In this document: positions 34,792 to 42,653 of the stretch, one piece after another
How positions within the stretch are numbered: the stretch's first letter is position 1
Layout of the letters: every line of letters begins with the position of its first letter
NCBI RefSeq assembly: GCF_010093065.1
Contig: NZ_CP048113.1
Coordinates: forward strand, 4,650,001-4,714,000
From: Chitinophaga agri
GTDB taxonomy: Bacteria; Bacteroidota; Bacteroidia; Chitinophagales; Chitinophagaceae
Direction: 5' to 3'
Length of the DNA stretch: 64,000 nucleotides
Position numbers and translations under genes: made by a program
The notes under the pieces: generated by a model
Seen by the model: only the letters and a program-made list of their open reading frames with translations
Told to the model about the DNA's origin: nothing
Database searches by the model: none

Positions 34792-34822
34792 GGCATACCA
34801 GTGAACACTGGTATGCCTTTTT
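34792..34822 (+). terminator. Terminator after the AraC gene
   Basis: A 12-bp stem (GGCATACCAGTG and its complement) with almost no loop, followed by five T. Confidence 0.9.
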
Positions 34823-34845
34823 GGTTGTGTTTATTTTAAGTTAAG

Positions 34846-34872
34846 ACCCGCGGCTGATTGCCGTGGGTTTTT
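34846..34872 (+). terminator. Second terminator after the AraC gene
   Basis: An 8-bp stem (ACCCGCGG / CCGTGGGT, one G-U) with a 7-base loop and five T, 23 bases after the first terminator. Confidence 0.8.
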
Positions 34873-35073
34873 CTGTTTATATACTGTTTAACCGGTTTAC
34901 CCACATCACCTGACTGATATCGACCTATACGCCATTTCAGCTAACACTGTAAAATTAGCCGTCCTGTTTGTCTGATTGCCCCCTCAAATTGTCCATCTCC
35001 CGGAATATCACTCTGACGCCCGGTGGATTTAGGACACCTTTGTTTCAGCAATAACAAAACAACCAGCAATCAT

Positions 35074-35460
35074 ATGAACACAAAAACAACTAAAGCAATT
35101 TACTGGGCAGGTGCCATCTTCATTTCCCTGTGGTTTGGATTAAGTGGCCTTTTCGAATTAACGAAAAACCCGATTGTATGGGACATTACTGTGCAACTTG
35201 GTTATCCTGCCCATTTTATTTATATTCTTGGCGTAGCTAAACTTTCCGGTGTGATCGTACTGCTGACACCTAACAGGTTACTAAGACTAAAAGAATGGGT
35301 ATTTGCAGGAATATTCTTTGATATCATCTTCGCTTTCTTCTCAAAACTAGCCGTACTTGATCTTACAGCAGGAATAGATGCGATCGTTGCCTTTACTGTC
35401 ATCAGTGTAACTTATGTTATGTTCAGAAAACTTTACCCGGTTACTTACACCCGGGCATGA
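35074..35460 (+). CDS. DoxX-like small membrane protein
   Basis: 128 aa with four hydrophobic helices and the DoxX_2 pattern (AIYWAGAIFISLWFGLSG, HFIYILGVAKLSGVIVLLTP, LKEWVFAGIFFDIIFAF). I use the ATG at 35074. The upstream 17 codons of open frame are hydrophilic, and a start at 35074 gives the normal family length. The role of this family is unclear; members are often induced with redox or stress genes. Confidence 0.85.
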   Translation: MNTKTTKAIYWAGAIFISLWFGLSGLFELTKNPIVWDITVQLGYPAHFIYILGVAKLSGVIVLLTPNRLLRLKEWVFAGIFFDIIFAFFSKLAVLDLTAGIDAIVAFTVISVTYVMFRKLYPVTYTRA

Positions 35461-35479
35461 TACACAAAACAACGGACAG

Positions 35480-35536
35480 TATTTTTAGAAGTGGCAATGC
35501 CTGAGAATGCTCTCGGGCATTGTCACTTCTAAAATA
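35480..35536. repeat. 26-bp hairpin after the DoxX-like gene
   Basis: The arms run from about 35480 to 35506 and 35511 to 35536 around a 4-base loop. The stem is 26 bp with one bulged T and two G-U pairs. No T run follows on either strand, so it is not a standard intrinsic terminator; it may act in RNA processing or as a 3'-end stabiliser. Confidence 0.7.
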
Positions 35537-35754
35537 CATCAGACGTTTAGTGAATATTAATGGTTGATCCGTGTCATATGCCATAATTAATAAATAAGTC
35601 GGGTATGGCCTTAAGGTCGTCTTTTAGTAGCTATTACCGGCACAATCAGTTCCCCACAATAAAACTGACATGGCAAATCAGCCCCCATGGCGGCTTCCGT
35701 CTACCATCAACGGTCTAACTATGTTAGTGTATCGAACTTGTCGAAATCATTTCA

Positions 35755-35762
35755 TAATTTTG
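35755..35762 (+). promoter_or_regulatory. -7 element of the purL promoter
   Basis: TAATTTTG matches TAnnTTTG perfectly and lies 34 bases before the purL start codon. A well-spaced -33 box is not obvious. No purine riboswitch-like structure is seen in the short leader. Confidence 0.55.
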
Positions 35763-35796
35763 TTCTTTGATAACGTAGAATTCATACTGCACTATA

Positions 35797-38700
35797 ATGA
35801 TTCATTTCTTTGTGAACCAAAAAGACTACGTCTATTGTGTTCAAACAGCAACCGACCTTGCTAAAGAAGATACTCAAAAGCTCAGCTGGCTCTTCGGCAA
35901 CGCTAAAAAACTGGATGATAAGACTGTAAACCGTACCTATGTGGGTCCCCGCGCTGCGATGATCACTCCGTGGAGTACGAACGCTGTTGAGATCACGCAG
36001 AACATGGGTATCAGTGGCATCATCCGTATTGAGGAATTTGAGCCGGTTCCGGCTGATTTCAACAACTTCGATCCGATGATTTCCCAGAAATACGATGCGC
36101 TGACTCAGGAAATCTATACCATTGATATTCAACCAGAAGGAATTCTGGAAATTGATAATATCGATGCCTATAGCAAACAGGAAGGACTGTCACTGAATCC
36201 GGAAGAAGTGGAGTATCTGAACAAGCTTGCGGTTAAAATTGGTCGTAAGCTGACTGATTCTGAAGTGTTTGCGTTCTCTCAGGCCAACTCTGAACACTGC
36301 CGCCATAAGATCTTCAATGGTACCTTTATGATCGATGGAGAGGCAATGCCTACTTCACTGTTCAAACTGATCAAGAAAACATCTGAAACAAATCCAAACG
36401 ATATTGTTTCTGCTTATAAAGACAACGTGGCCTTTGTTAAAGGCCCGAAAGTGACTCAGTTCGCTCCGAAATCAGCTGACAAGCCTGATTTCTACGAAGA
36501 GAAGGAATTTGAATCCGTTTTATCACTGAAAGCAGAAACACACAACTTCCCTACTACGGTTGAGCCCTTCAATGGTGCGGCCACTGGTTCGGGTGGTGAG
36601 ATCCGTGACCGTCTGGCAGGTGGCCAGGGCTCTCTGCCTTTGGCGGGAACCGCTATTTACATGACCCCTTACTCCCGTTTGCTGGAAGACAGGCCATGGG
36701 AAAAGGCTATGGACGAGCGTAAATGGCTCTATCAGACACCTGTAGACATCCTGATCAAAGCATCAAACGGTGCCTCTGATTTCGGAAATAAGTTCGGTCA
36801 GCCGTTGATCACAGGTTCCGTTTTCACCTTCGAACATGAGGAAGATGGGCGTAAACTGGGTTATGACAAAGTGATCATGCAGGCTGGCGGTGTTGGCTAC
36901 GGTAAGTTAAATCAGGCGAAAAAACACACTCCTAAAGAAGGCGACAAGATCGTCATCCTGGGTGGTGAGAATTATAGGATCGGTATGGGTGGTGCTGCGG
37001 TGTCTTCCGCAGATACCGGCGCTTTCGGTTCAGGTATTGAACTGAACGCTATCCAACGTTCCAACCCGGAAATGCAGAAACGTGCGGCGAATACGATCCG
37101 CGGATTCGTAGAATCGGATAATAACCCTATCGTTTCTATCCATGACCATGGTGCTGGTGGACACCTGAACTGTCTGTCAGAACTGGTAGAAGATACCGGT
37201 GGTCTGATCGACCTCGATAAGTTACCAGTAGGAGATCCAACCCTTTCTGCAAAAGAGATCATCGGTAATGAATCTCAGGAAAGAATGGGTCTGGTGATCG
37301 GTGAAAAGGATATCGAGACCTTACAGAAAATTGCCAGCCGTGAGCGTACGCCAATGTATAATGTAGGTGATGTAACCGGTAACCATCGTTTCACTTTTGC
37401 ATCTTCCTCTACAGGCGTAAAACCAATGGATTTCGCGCTGGAAGACTTCTTCGGTTCTTCTCCGAAGACGATCATGAAAGACAGCAAGATAGTTCGTCAG
37501 TATGCTGACCTGTCCTATAATGTGAAAGATGTTCCTACCTACCTGAACCAGGTTTTACAGCTGGAGGCAGTAGCAAGTAAGGATTGGCTGACAAATAAAG
37601 TTGACCGTTGCGTGGGTGGCCGTGTTGCCAAACAACAATGCGCCGGACCATTACAGCTGACACTAAATAACGTTGGCGTGATGGCACTGGATTATAAATC
37701 AACTGAAGGTATCGCCACAACGGTAGGTCACTCTCCACTGACTGCCCTGGTAGATCCTGCTGCTGGTTCCCGTAATGCGATTGCGGAAGCACTGTCTAAC
37801 ATCGTGTTTGCGCCGATCAAAAATGGCCTGAAAGGTATTTCCCTATCTGCCAACTGGATGTGGGCCTGTAACAATCCGGGAGAAGATGCACGCTTGTACG
37901 AAGCTGTAAAAGCCTGCTCCGATTTCGCTATCGCATTAGGTATCAATATCCCGACAGGTAAAGACTCGCTGTCCATGAAGCAGAAATATCCTAATGGGGA
38001 TGTAATTGCTCCGGGTACAGTGATTATCTCTGCTGCTGGTAACTGTATTGATATCAATAAAGTAGTCGAGCCGGTATTGCAGAAAAACGGAGGTTCCGTT
38101 TATTATATCAACTTATCTAAGGATACTTTTAAACTGGGTGGTTCGTCGTTTGCACAGATCAATAACAAGATCGGTACAACAGTGCCTTCTGTACAGGATG
38201 CAGCTTATTTTGCCAAGGCATTCGATGCTATCCAGGCTTTAATCAACAACAATCAGGTGGTGGCCGGTCATGACATCGGTTCCGGTGGTCTGATCACCAC
38301 GTTATGTGAGCTGTGCTTCGCAGATGTGAATCTGGCAGCCAGCTACGATCTGAGTGGACTGAATGAAGCGGATACAGTTAAAGCGTTGTTCAATGAGAAT
38401 ATCGCGGTCGTACTGCAGGCGAAAGAAGATGCGGCATTTGAACAGGCATTGAAAAATGCAGGTGTGGAAGCAGTGAAGATCGGTACTGTTAGCGAAGGAA
38501 GCAATGTAAGTTTCAAGAACAACACTGATACCTTCACTTTCAATGTGGCTGACATCCGCGATACATGGTTTAAAACATCCTTCCTGTTAGACCAGAAACA
38601 GTCGAAGAACGGAATGGCGCAGGAGCGTTTCAATAACTATAAAGTTCAGCCTTTACAATATACTTTCCCTGCACAGTTTAACGGAAAGAGACCAGCGATC

Positions 38701-39468
38701 GACCCATCAGCACCTCGTCCTAAGGCGGCTATCATTCGTGAAAAAGGCTCTAACTCAGAGCGTGAAATGGCGAATGCAATGTATCTGGCAGGATTTGATG
38801 TGAAAGATGTACACATGACTGACCTGATCTCCGGCCGTGAAACACTGGAAGATATTCAGTTCATTGGTGCAGTAGGGGGCTTCTCTAACTCCGACGTATT
38901 AGGTTCGGCTAAAGGTTGGGCTGGTGCATTTATGTATAATGAGCGTGCAAAAAAAGCATTGGACAACTTCTTTGCCCGTCCGGACACAATGTCTGTAGGT
39001 ATTTGTAATGGTTGTCAGCTGTTCATGGAACTGGAGCTCATCAATCCGGACCATGCTGAACACGGGAAAATGCACCATAACACCTCCGGCAAGCATGAAT
39101 CTAACTTCGTATCAGTAAAAGTACAGGAGAACAACTCCATCATGCTGAAAACGTTAGCGGGAGCTACTTTAGGTGTATGGATCTCTCACGGGGAAGGTAA
39201 ATTCAAACTGCCTAACACAGAAGATCAATATAACATCGTAGCAAAATACGCTTATGATGCATACCCTCACAATCCAAACGGATCAGACTTTAACACTGCG
39301 ATGATGTGTGACGCAACTGGTCGTCACCTGGTGACCATGCCACACATAGAGCGTTCCATCTTCCAATGGAACTGGGCGCACTATCCAAAAGATCGTCAGG
39401 ATGAGGTAAGTCCATGGATAGAGGCTTTTGTAAATGCAAAACAATGGTGTGTAACACACAATAAATAA
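35797..39468 (+). CDS. purL: Phosphoribosylformylglycinamidine synthase, single-chain form
   Basis: Fourth step of purine synthesis: formylglycinamide ribotide plus glutamine and ATP to the amidine. At 1223 aa it is the long one-chain type with all domains fused: N-terminal PurS-like part, linker, two AIR-synthase-like halves (KAETHNFPTTVEPFNGAATGSGGEIRD and SIHDHGAGG motifs), and a C-terminal class-I glutamine amidotransferase (GGFSNSDVLGSAKGWA, catalytic Cys in GICNGCQLF near residue 1070, and HGEGKF). It stands alone with its own promoter and terminator. Confidence 0.97.
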   Translation: MIHFFVNQKDYVYCVQTATDLAKEDTQKLSWLFGNAKKLDDKTVNRTYVGPRAAMITPWSTNAVEITQNMGISGIIRIEEFEPVPADFNNFDPMISQKYDALTQEIYTIDIQPEGILEIDNIDAYSKQEGLSLNPEEVEYLNKLAVKIGRKLTDSEVFAFSQANSEHCRHKIFNGTFMIDGEAMPTSLFKLIKKTSETNPNDIVSAYKDNVAFVKGPKVTQFAPKSADKPDFYEEKEFESVLSLKAETHNFPTTVEPFNGAATGSGGEIRDRLAGGQGSLPLAGTAIYMTPYSRLLEDRPWEKAMDERKWLYQTPVDILIKASNGASDFGNKFGQPLITGSVFTFEHEEDGRKLGYDKVIMQAGGVGYGKLNQAKKHTPKEGDKIVILGGENYRIGMGGAAVSSADTGAFGSGIELNAIQRSNPEMQKRAANTIRGFVESDNNPIVSIHDHGAGGHLNCLSELVEDTGGLIDLDKLPVGDPTLSAKEIIGNESQERMGLVIGEKDIETLQKIASRERTPMYNVGDVTGNHRFTFASSSTGVKPMDFALEDFFGSSPKTIMKDSKIVRQYADLSYNVKDVPTYLNQVLQLEAVASKDWLTNKVDRCVGGRVAKQQCAGPLQLTLNNVGVMALDYKSTEGIATTVGHSPLTALVDPAAGSRNAIAEALSNIVFAPIKNGLKGISLSANWMWACNNPGEDARLYEAVKACSDFAIALGINIPTGKDSLSMKQKYPNGDVIAPGTVIISAAGNCIDINKVVEPVLQKNGGSVYYINLSKDTFKLGGSSFAQINNKIGTTVPSVQDAAYFAKAFDAIQALINNNQVVAGHDIGSGGLITTLCELCFADVNLAASYDLSGLNEADTVKALFNENIAVVLQAKEDAAFEQALKNAGVEAVKIGTVSEGSNVSFKNNTDTFTFNVADIRDTWFKTSFLLDQKQSKNGMAQERFNNYKVQPLQYTFPAQFNGKRPAIDPSAPRPKAAIIREKGSNSEREMANAMYLAGFDVKDVHMTDLISGRETLEDIQFIGAVGGFSNSDVLGSAKGWAGAFMYNERAKKALDNFFARPDTMSVGICNGCQLFMELELINPDHAEHGKMHHNTSGKHESNFVSVKVQENNSIMLKTLAGATLGVWISHGEGKFKLPNTEDQYNIVAKYAYDAYPHNPNGSDFNTAMMCDATGRHLVTMPHIERSIFQWNWAHYPKDRQDEVSPWIEAFVNAKQWCVTHNK

Positions 39469-39475
39469 TCAATGA

Positions 39476-39512
39476 ATACGAAACCCACTCAATTGAGTGG
39501 GTTTCGTATTTC
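39476..39512 (+). terminator. Terminator after purL
   Basis: A 34-base perfect palindrome (15 bp around AATT) starting with ATACGAAACCC, ending in a short T-rich tail. Confidence 0.8.
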
Positions 39513-40167
39513 TAATCTAAAAGGGGCAAAAGGGATGACCTTCGCTACCATATTGTTCTAAAGCTGCCATGAAAGCCCAGACTATGCCCCAAGTCATGCA
39601 ATAATATTCTATATAGTACTTACATAGTCCGCCACTTTACAGGTATCACCAACCGCACCACCTCAAACGCCACCAACAGCAGGACATTTACAATAGCAAT
39701 ATCAAGGAAGCGGTATTTAAATGTCCAGCCAAGTGGTGCTTTTCCCTTATCTGCTTTCTCAAGATAATGCATATAAGCATCCAGTTCCAGATAGCTAACA
39801 GGACCAGATTGATAGGGATAATCTTTTGTCTCTTCATTCCTCAGAAGAATACAATTTTCCTCTCAAAAAGAATTATGTAAAGACCATATACCTGAGAGAC
39901 AAGAAGCGACATCAACAATAAGATAAAAGATAAGAAAACCGAACAAATATCATTTCACTCATGTTATCATAACACGACTCAAAGCATCCATTAGAGACAG
40001 AAAATAATATTCGTATCTGCAAGCAGGCACTTCTCCTCTTACCTGCAGCGATCAATCTTTGTATTCACACAAGTATCTGCACCATTTAACACGTATACCA
40101 CAATGTAAGGCGTCATCCGAAAAGCCTTTAAAAGAGTAGGAAATCAAAATAACCAAAACTCAATTTT
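39513..40167. other. Gene-poor stretch between purL and the beta-trefoil-like gene
   Basis: Apart from the minus-strand gene remnant at 39620-39862 I see no genes. The right half (39863-40167) is AT-rich and should hold the promoter of the gene at 40168, but no clear consensus is found. Confidence 0.4.
39620..39862 (-). pseudogene. Remnant or unusual-start gene for a small membrane protein
   Basis: An 80-codon frame without any ATG, GTG or TTG in its first 30 codons. Its content is clearly protein-like: LRNEETKDYPYQSGPVSYLE, DAYMHYLEKADKGKAPLGW, then a membrane helix (LDIAIVNVLLLVAFEVVRLV) and PVKWRTM before the stop. A stop codon bounds it on the left. Either the 5' part is lost (the upstream sequence carries no continuation) or it starts at ATT. 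I cannot name the family. An overlapping 49-codon ATG frame in another phase looks like a shadow. Confidence 0.45.
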
Positions 40168-40668
40168 ATGTCTGTAGATTCAAAATTCTACTATCGTCTC
40201 AGCACGATGTTCAGAGGGCCTGATATGGACCTTGATATCTTCAATGGCGGCCCGCAAAACAACATGCCGCATTTAGCTCCAAAAGCTGATTATTCCGGCC
40301 AATACTGGTTTATTGAGCCATCTGAGCAACAAGGTTACTTCAGGCTCAGTACCCTGTTCAGGGGGCAGGACATGTGCCTGGACGTTTATAATGGCGGACA
40401 GTTCAATAATATGTTACATCTCGCGCCCAGAGCCGATTATTCTGGTCAATACTGGCAACTCACACCCCATCCGGACAACCCCCAGTATTTAATTCTGACC
40501 ACCTTATTCCGCGGGCCGGAATTGCAACTGGACATCTTTAATGGCGGTGAATATAATGATCAACCACATCTTGCCCCAGCAGGTAATTTTAGCGGACAAT
40601 ACTGGCTATTGACCAAAACCGATAAACAAGTTTCACAAGTGAGCGCCGAAAAAACGGTAACTGCATGA
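40168..40668 (+). CDS. Three-repeat beta-trefoil (ricin-B-like) protein
   Basis: 166 aa made of three closely related repeats of about 47-50 residues, each of the form YRLSTMFRG..M.LDIFNGG..N..HLAP.ADYSGQYW. Threefold repeats with a YW near the end of each are as in ricin-type beta-trefoil lectins, so carbohydrate binding is likely. There is no signal peptide, so it should be cytoplasmic or leave by another route. The C-terminal 15 residues are polar. Repeats 1 and 2 are the most alike. The gene is alone; a long hairpin (40757-40849) follows. Confidence 0.72.
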   Translation: MSVDSKFYYRLSTMFRGPDMDLDIFNGGPQNNMPHLAPKADYSGQYWFIEPSEQQGYFRLSTLFRGQDMCLDVYNGGQFNNMLHLAPRADYSGQYWQLTPHPDNPQYLILTTLFRGPELQLDIFNGGEYNDQPHLAPAGNFSGQYWLLTKTDKQVSQVSAEKTVTA

Positions 40669-40756
40669 CTATCAACATAGGATTACCCATTTTCGGATGG
40701 GTAGCTCTGTATCTACCTGGGTAAAGCTACCTGCTTAAAGAGTGTATGATCGGCTT

Positions 40757-40849
40757 ATTATAAGGTCACCACAAGGTCACTTCAAGGTCACTTCAATATC
40801 CTATAGATATCGAAGTGCCCTTGAAGTGACCTTGTGGTGATCTTATAAT
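40757..40849. repeat. 44-bp hairpin element, copy 2 of the family at 9723
   Basis: Bases 40757-40800 pair with 40806-40849 around a 5-base loop, with three imperfect pairs (one G-U, one T-C, one A-C). Each arm carries the unit AAGGTCAC three times at 11-base spacing, ending in AATATC, as in the copy at 9723-9805. It starts about 90 bases after the beta-trefoil gene and ends 130 bases before the convergent TonB gene. Confidence 0.85.
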
Positions 40850-40981
40850 GCCCTATTCGTATGACGATCATACCGGCATAAAGAGATGAGACCGCCTATA
40901 GCAGGACGGTCCTGATAACTATTGTTTTCAGCTTAAAGAATTAAAAAAAGGCTTGTCTTCCGTAAAGAAGCAGCATATTGA

Positions 40982-41410
40982 TCACTCCTGTAAACAGACT
41001 CTCAAAGGGACGTGATATCTCACAGCCACCTTCCTACCATTATGTTTCCCAGGTATCCATTTAGGCATAATGTCCAGCACTCTAATACCTTCCTTATCTA
41101 ACGGTGAATAAGCTGATTCGGCCTTATCCAGGATACACTTATCTATTACATTTCCTGCAGTATCTATTACGAATGAGAGCTGTATTGTCCCCTGATAGTA
41201 GTCGTCTCCTTTGGGATATCTGAGCGTTTTACTCAAGTATTTAGCAAGGGCCTCTTCTCCACCTGGAAAGGTTGGCGGTTTCTCTACGAAATCATATACA
41301 AACATCTTCAGCCGGGAATCAAAAAGCGTCTCACTATGCTGTGCTTTTAGATGAAGACGCAGCGCGCAACAGAAGAAAAACAGTAAAAAGGGATATTTTC
41401 CGATGGACAT
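40982..41410 (-). CDS. TonB C-terminal domain protein, exported
   Basis: 142 aa with a signal-like N-terminus (YPFLLFFFCCALRLHLKA) and a TonB C-terminal domain: FPGGEEALAKYLSKTLRYP, GTIQLSFVIDTAGNVIDKCI, and LDIMPKWIPGKHNGRKVAVRY. It lacks the proline-rich spanning region of classical TonB, so it may work as a short energy transducer partner or a related periplasmic protein. It is divergent from the membrane AraC regulator, 108 bases apart. Confidence 0.85.
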   Translation of the reverse strand: MSIGKYPFLLFFFCCALRLHLKAQHSETLFDSRLKMFVYDFVEKPPTFPGGEEALAKYLSKTLRYPKGDDYYQGTIQLSFVIDTAGNVIDKCILDKAESAYSPLDKEGIRVLDIMPKWIPGKHNGRKVAVRYHVPLRVCLQE

Positions 41411-41462
41411 ATGTGCAATAGTATTAAACTATCCGCAGACAAAAAAGCCTGCCTATTATCGT

Positions 41463-41470
41463 TATATTTG
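41463..41470 (+). promoter_or_regulatory. -7 element before the membrane AraC gene
   Basis: TATATTTG, a perfect match to TAnnTTTG, lies 48 bases before the start codon. The -33 region has no clear TTTG. Confidence 0.5.
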
Positions 41471-41518
41471 GATAGGTAACCCATTAATCCGGAACAAGGT
41501 AATAACATAACGATCACC

Positions 41519-42580
41519 ATGCCCCTTGGAAACAATTTACTCTTTTTCTTTAGCGCCCTTGGCGCATTTAATGCCTTCCTTATAGGCATCTATTTTCTTT
41601 TTTTCACTGCGAAGAAAACACTATCCAATGCTTTACTGGGAGCCCTGTTAGTTGTCCTGAGCATCCGCACTGGAAAATCGGTCGCCTATTTCTTTGACTA
41701 TCATATTCCAAGGATAATCCTCCAGATCGGGTTAACAGCCTGCCTGTTCATCGGGCCTTTTTTATACTTCTTCGTGAAAACAGAAATGCAGCAGATCAGG
41801 AAACTACCTGTATCGTGGAGCATACAACTGGGGATATGGGCAGCCATCATACTGGTAACCGGCTTAACGTATCCCTATGCTCAATTCCCCGGCCTCTGGA
41901 CGTCATACATAATACCCGTGATCTATCTTCAATGGGGTGTTTACATTGGCCTAACCCTCATTCTGATGAAATCGCTGTTGAAGAAGATCCGTGAGAAGGA
42001 AAAGCTGAAGCCTTTCGAAAAGTGGATACTGGCTATTACGATGACCATATTTTTAATATTTGCCGCCTACGTATGGGCTATTTCAAGGCTTACCAGGGGC
42101 AGTTATATAACAGGACCGTTGTACTTTTCTGTGATAACCTATCTGGCTATATTTATCTTGTTATACCGGAAAAAAGCAAGTGATCTGACCACCTTTGCCA
42201 GTCAGAAATATGGCGACAAAAAGCTGGATGAGGATGAAGCCAGACAGATCGTTGCCCGGTTACAAAAAGTAATGACTGAAAAGGAGCTTTTCCGGAATGC
42301 AGGTTTAAAGATCGGTGACCTGGCCAGTGAGATCGATATACCCAGTCATCAGTTGTCCAGGATACTGAATGATAGTCTGCAGAAAAACTTTACGCTCTAT
42401 GTAAATGAATACCGGGTGAACGCAGCCTGTAAGATGCTGTCATATCAGACAAATTTCACCATAGAGGCAGTTGGAGAGGAGGTAGGATTCAATTCAAAGT
42501 CCACATTCTTTGCCACATTCAAAAAAATTAAAGGATTGACTCCCAATGCCTATATGCGGGAAAGTACTCCGGATTCATAA
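41519..42580 (+). CDS. Membrane-anchored AraC-type regulator
   Basis: 353 aa. The N-terminal 215 residues contain six to seven hydrophobic helices. The C-terminal part is an AraC helix-turn-helix domain (LASEIDIPSHQLSRILNDSL and IEAVGEEVGFNSKSTFFATFKK, then GLTPNAYM). This layout is common in Bacteroidota, where a membrane sensor and DNA-binding domain are on one chain. The serine hydrolase gene starts 73 bases downstream and is a likely target. Confidence 0.9.
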   Translation: MPLGNNLLFFFSALGAFNAFLIGIYFLFFTAKKTLSNALLGALLVVLSIRTGKSVAYFFDYHIPRIILQIGLTACLFIGPFLYFFVKTEMQQIRKLPVSWSIQLGIWAAIILVTGLTYPYAQFPGLWTSYIIPVIYLQWGVYIGLTLILMKSLLKKIREKEKLKPFEKWILAITMTIFLIFAAYVWAISRLTRGSYITGPLYFSVITYLAIFILLYRKKASDLTTFASQKYGDKKLDEDEARQIVARLQKVMTEKELFRNAGLKIGDLASEIDIPSHQLSRILNDSLQKNFTLYVNEYRVNAACKMLSYQTNFTIEAVGEEVGFNSKSTFFATFKKIKGLTPNAYMRESTPDS

Positions 42581-42653
42581 ATCCGTACTAATGTTATTAC
42601 CCCTTATCACCCCAAGAATGATGGAAACTGCATCTTTGGCTAAACGCTTTTAA

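Noticed and set aside
39640-39840. 49-codon ATG frame on the minus strand
   Set aside because: It is in a different phase from the better protein-like frame at 39620-39862 and seems to be its shadow.
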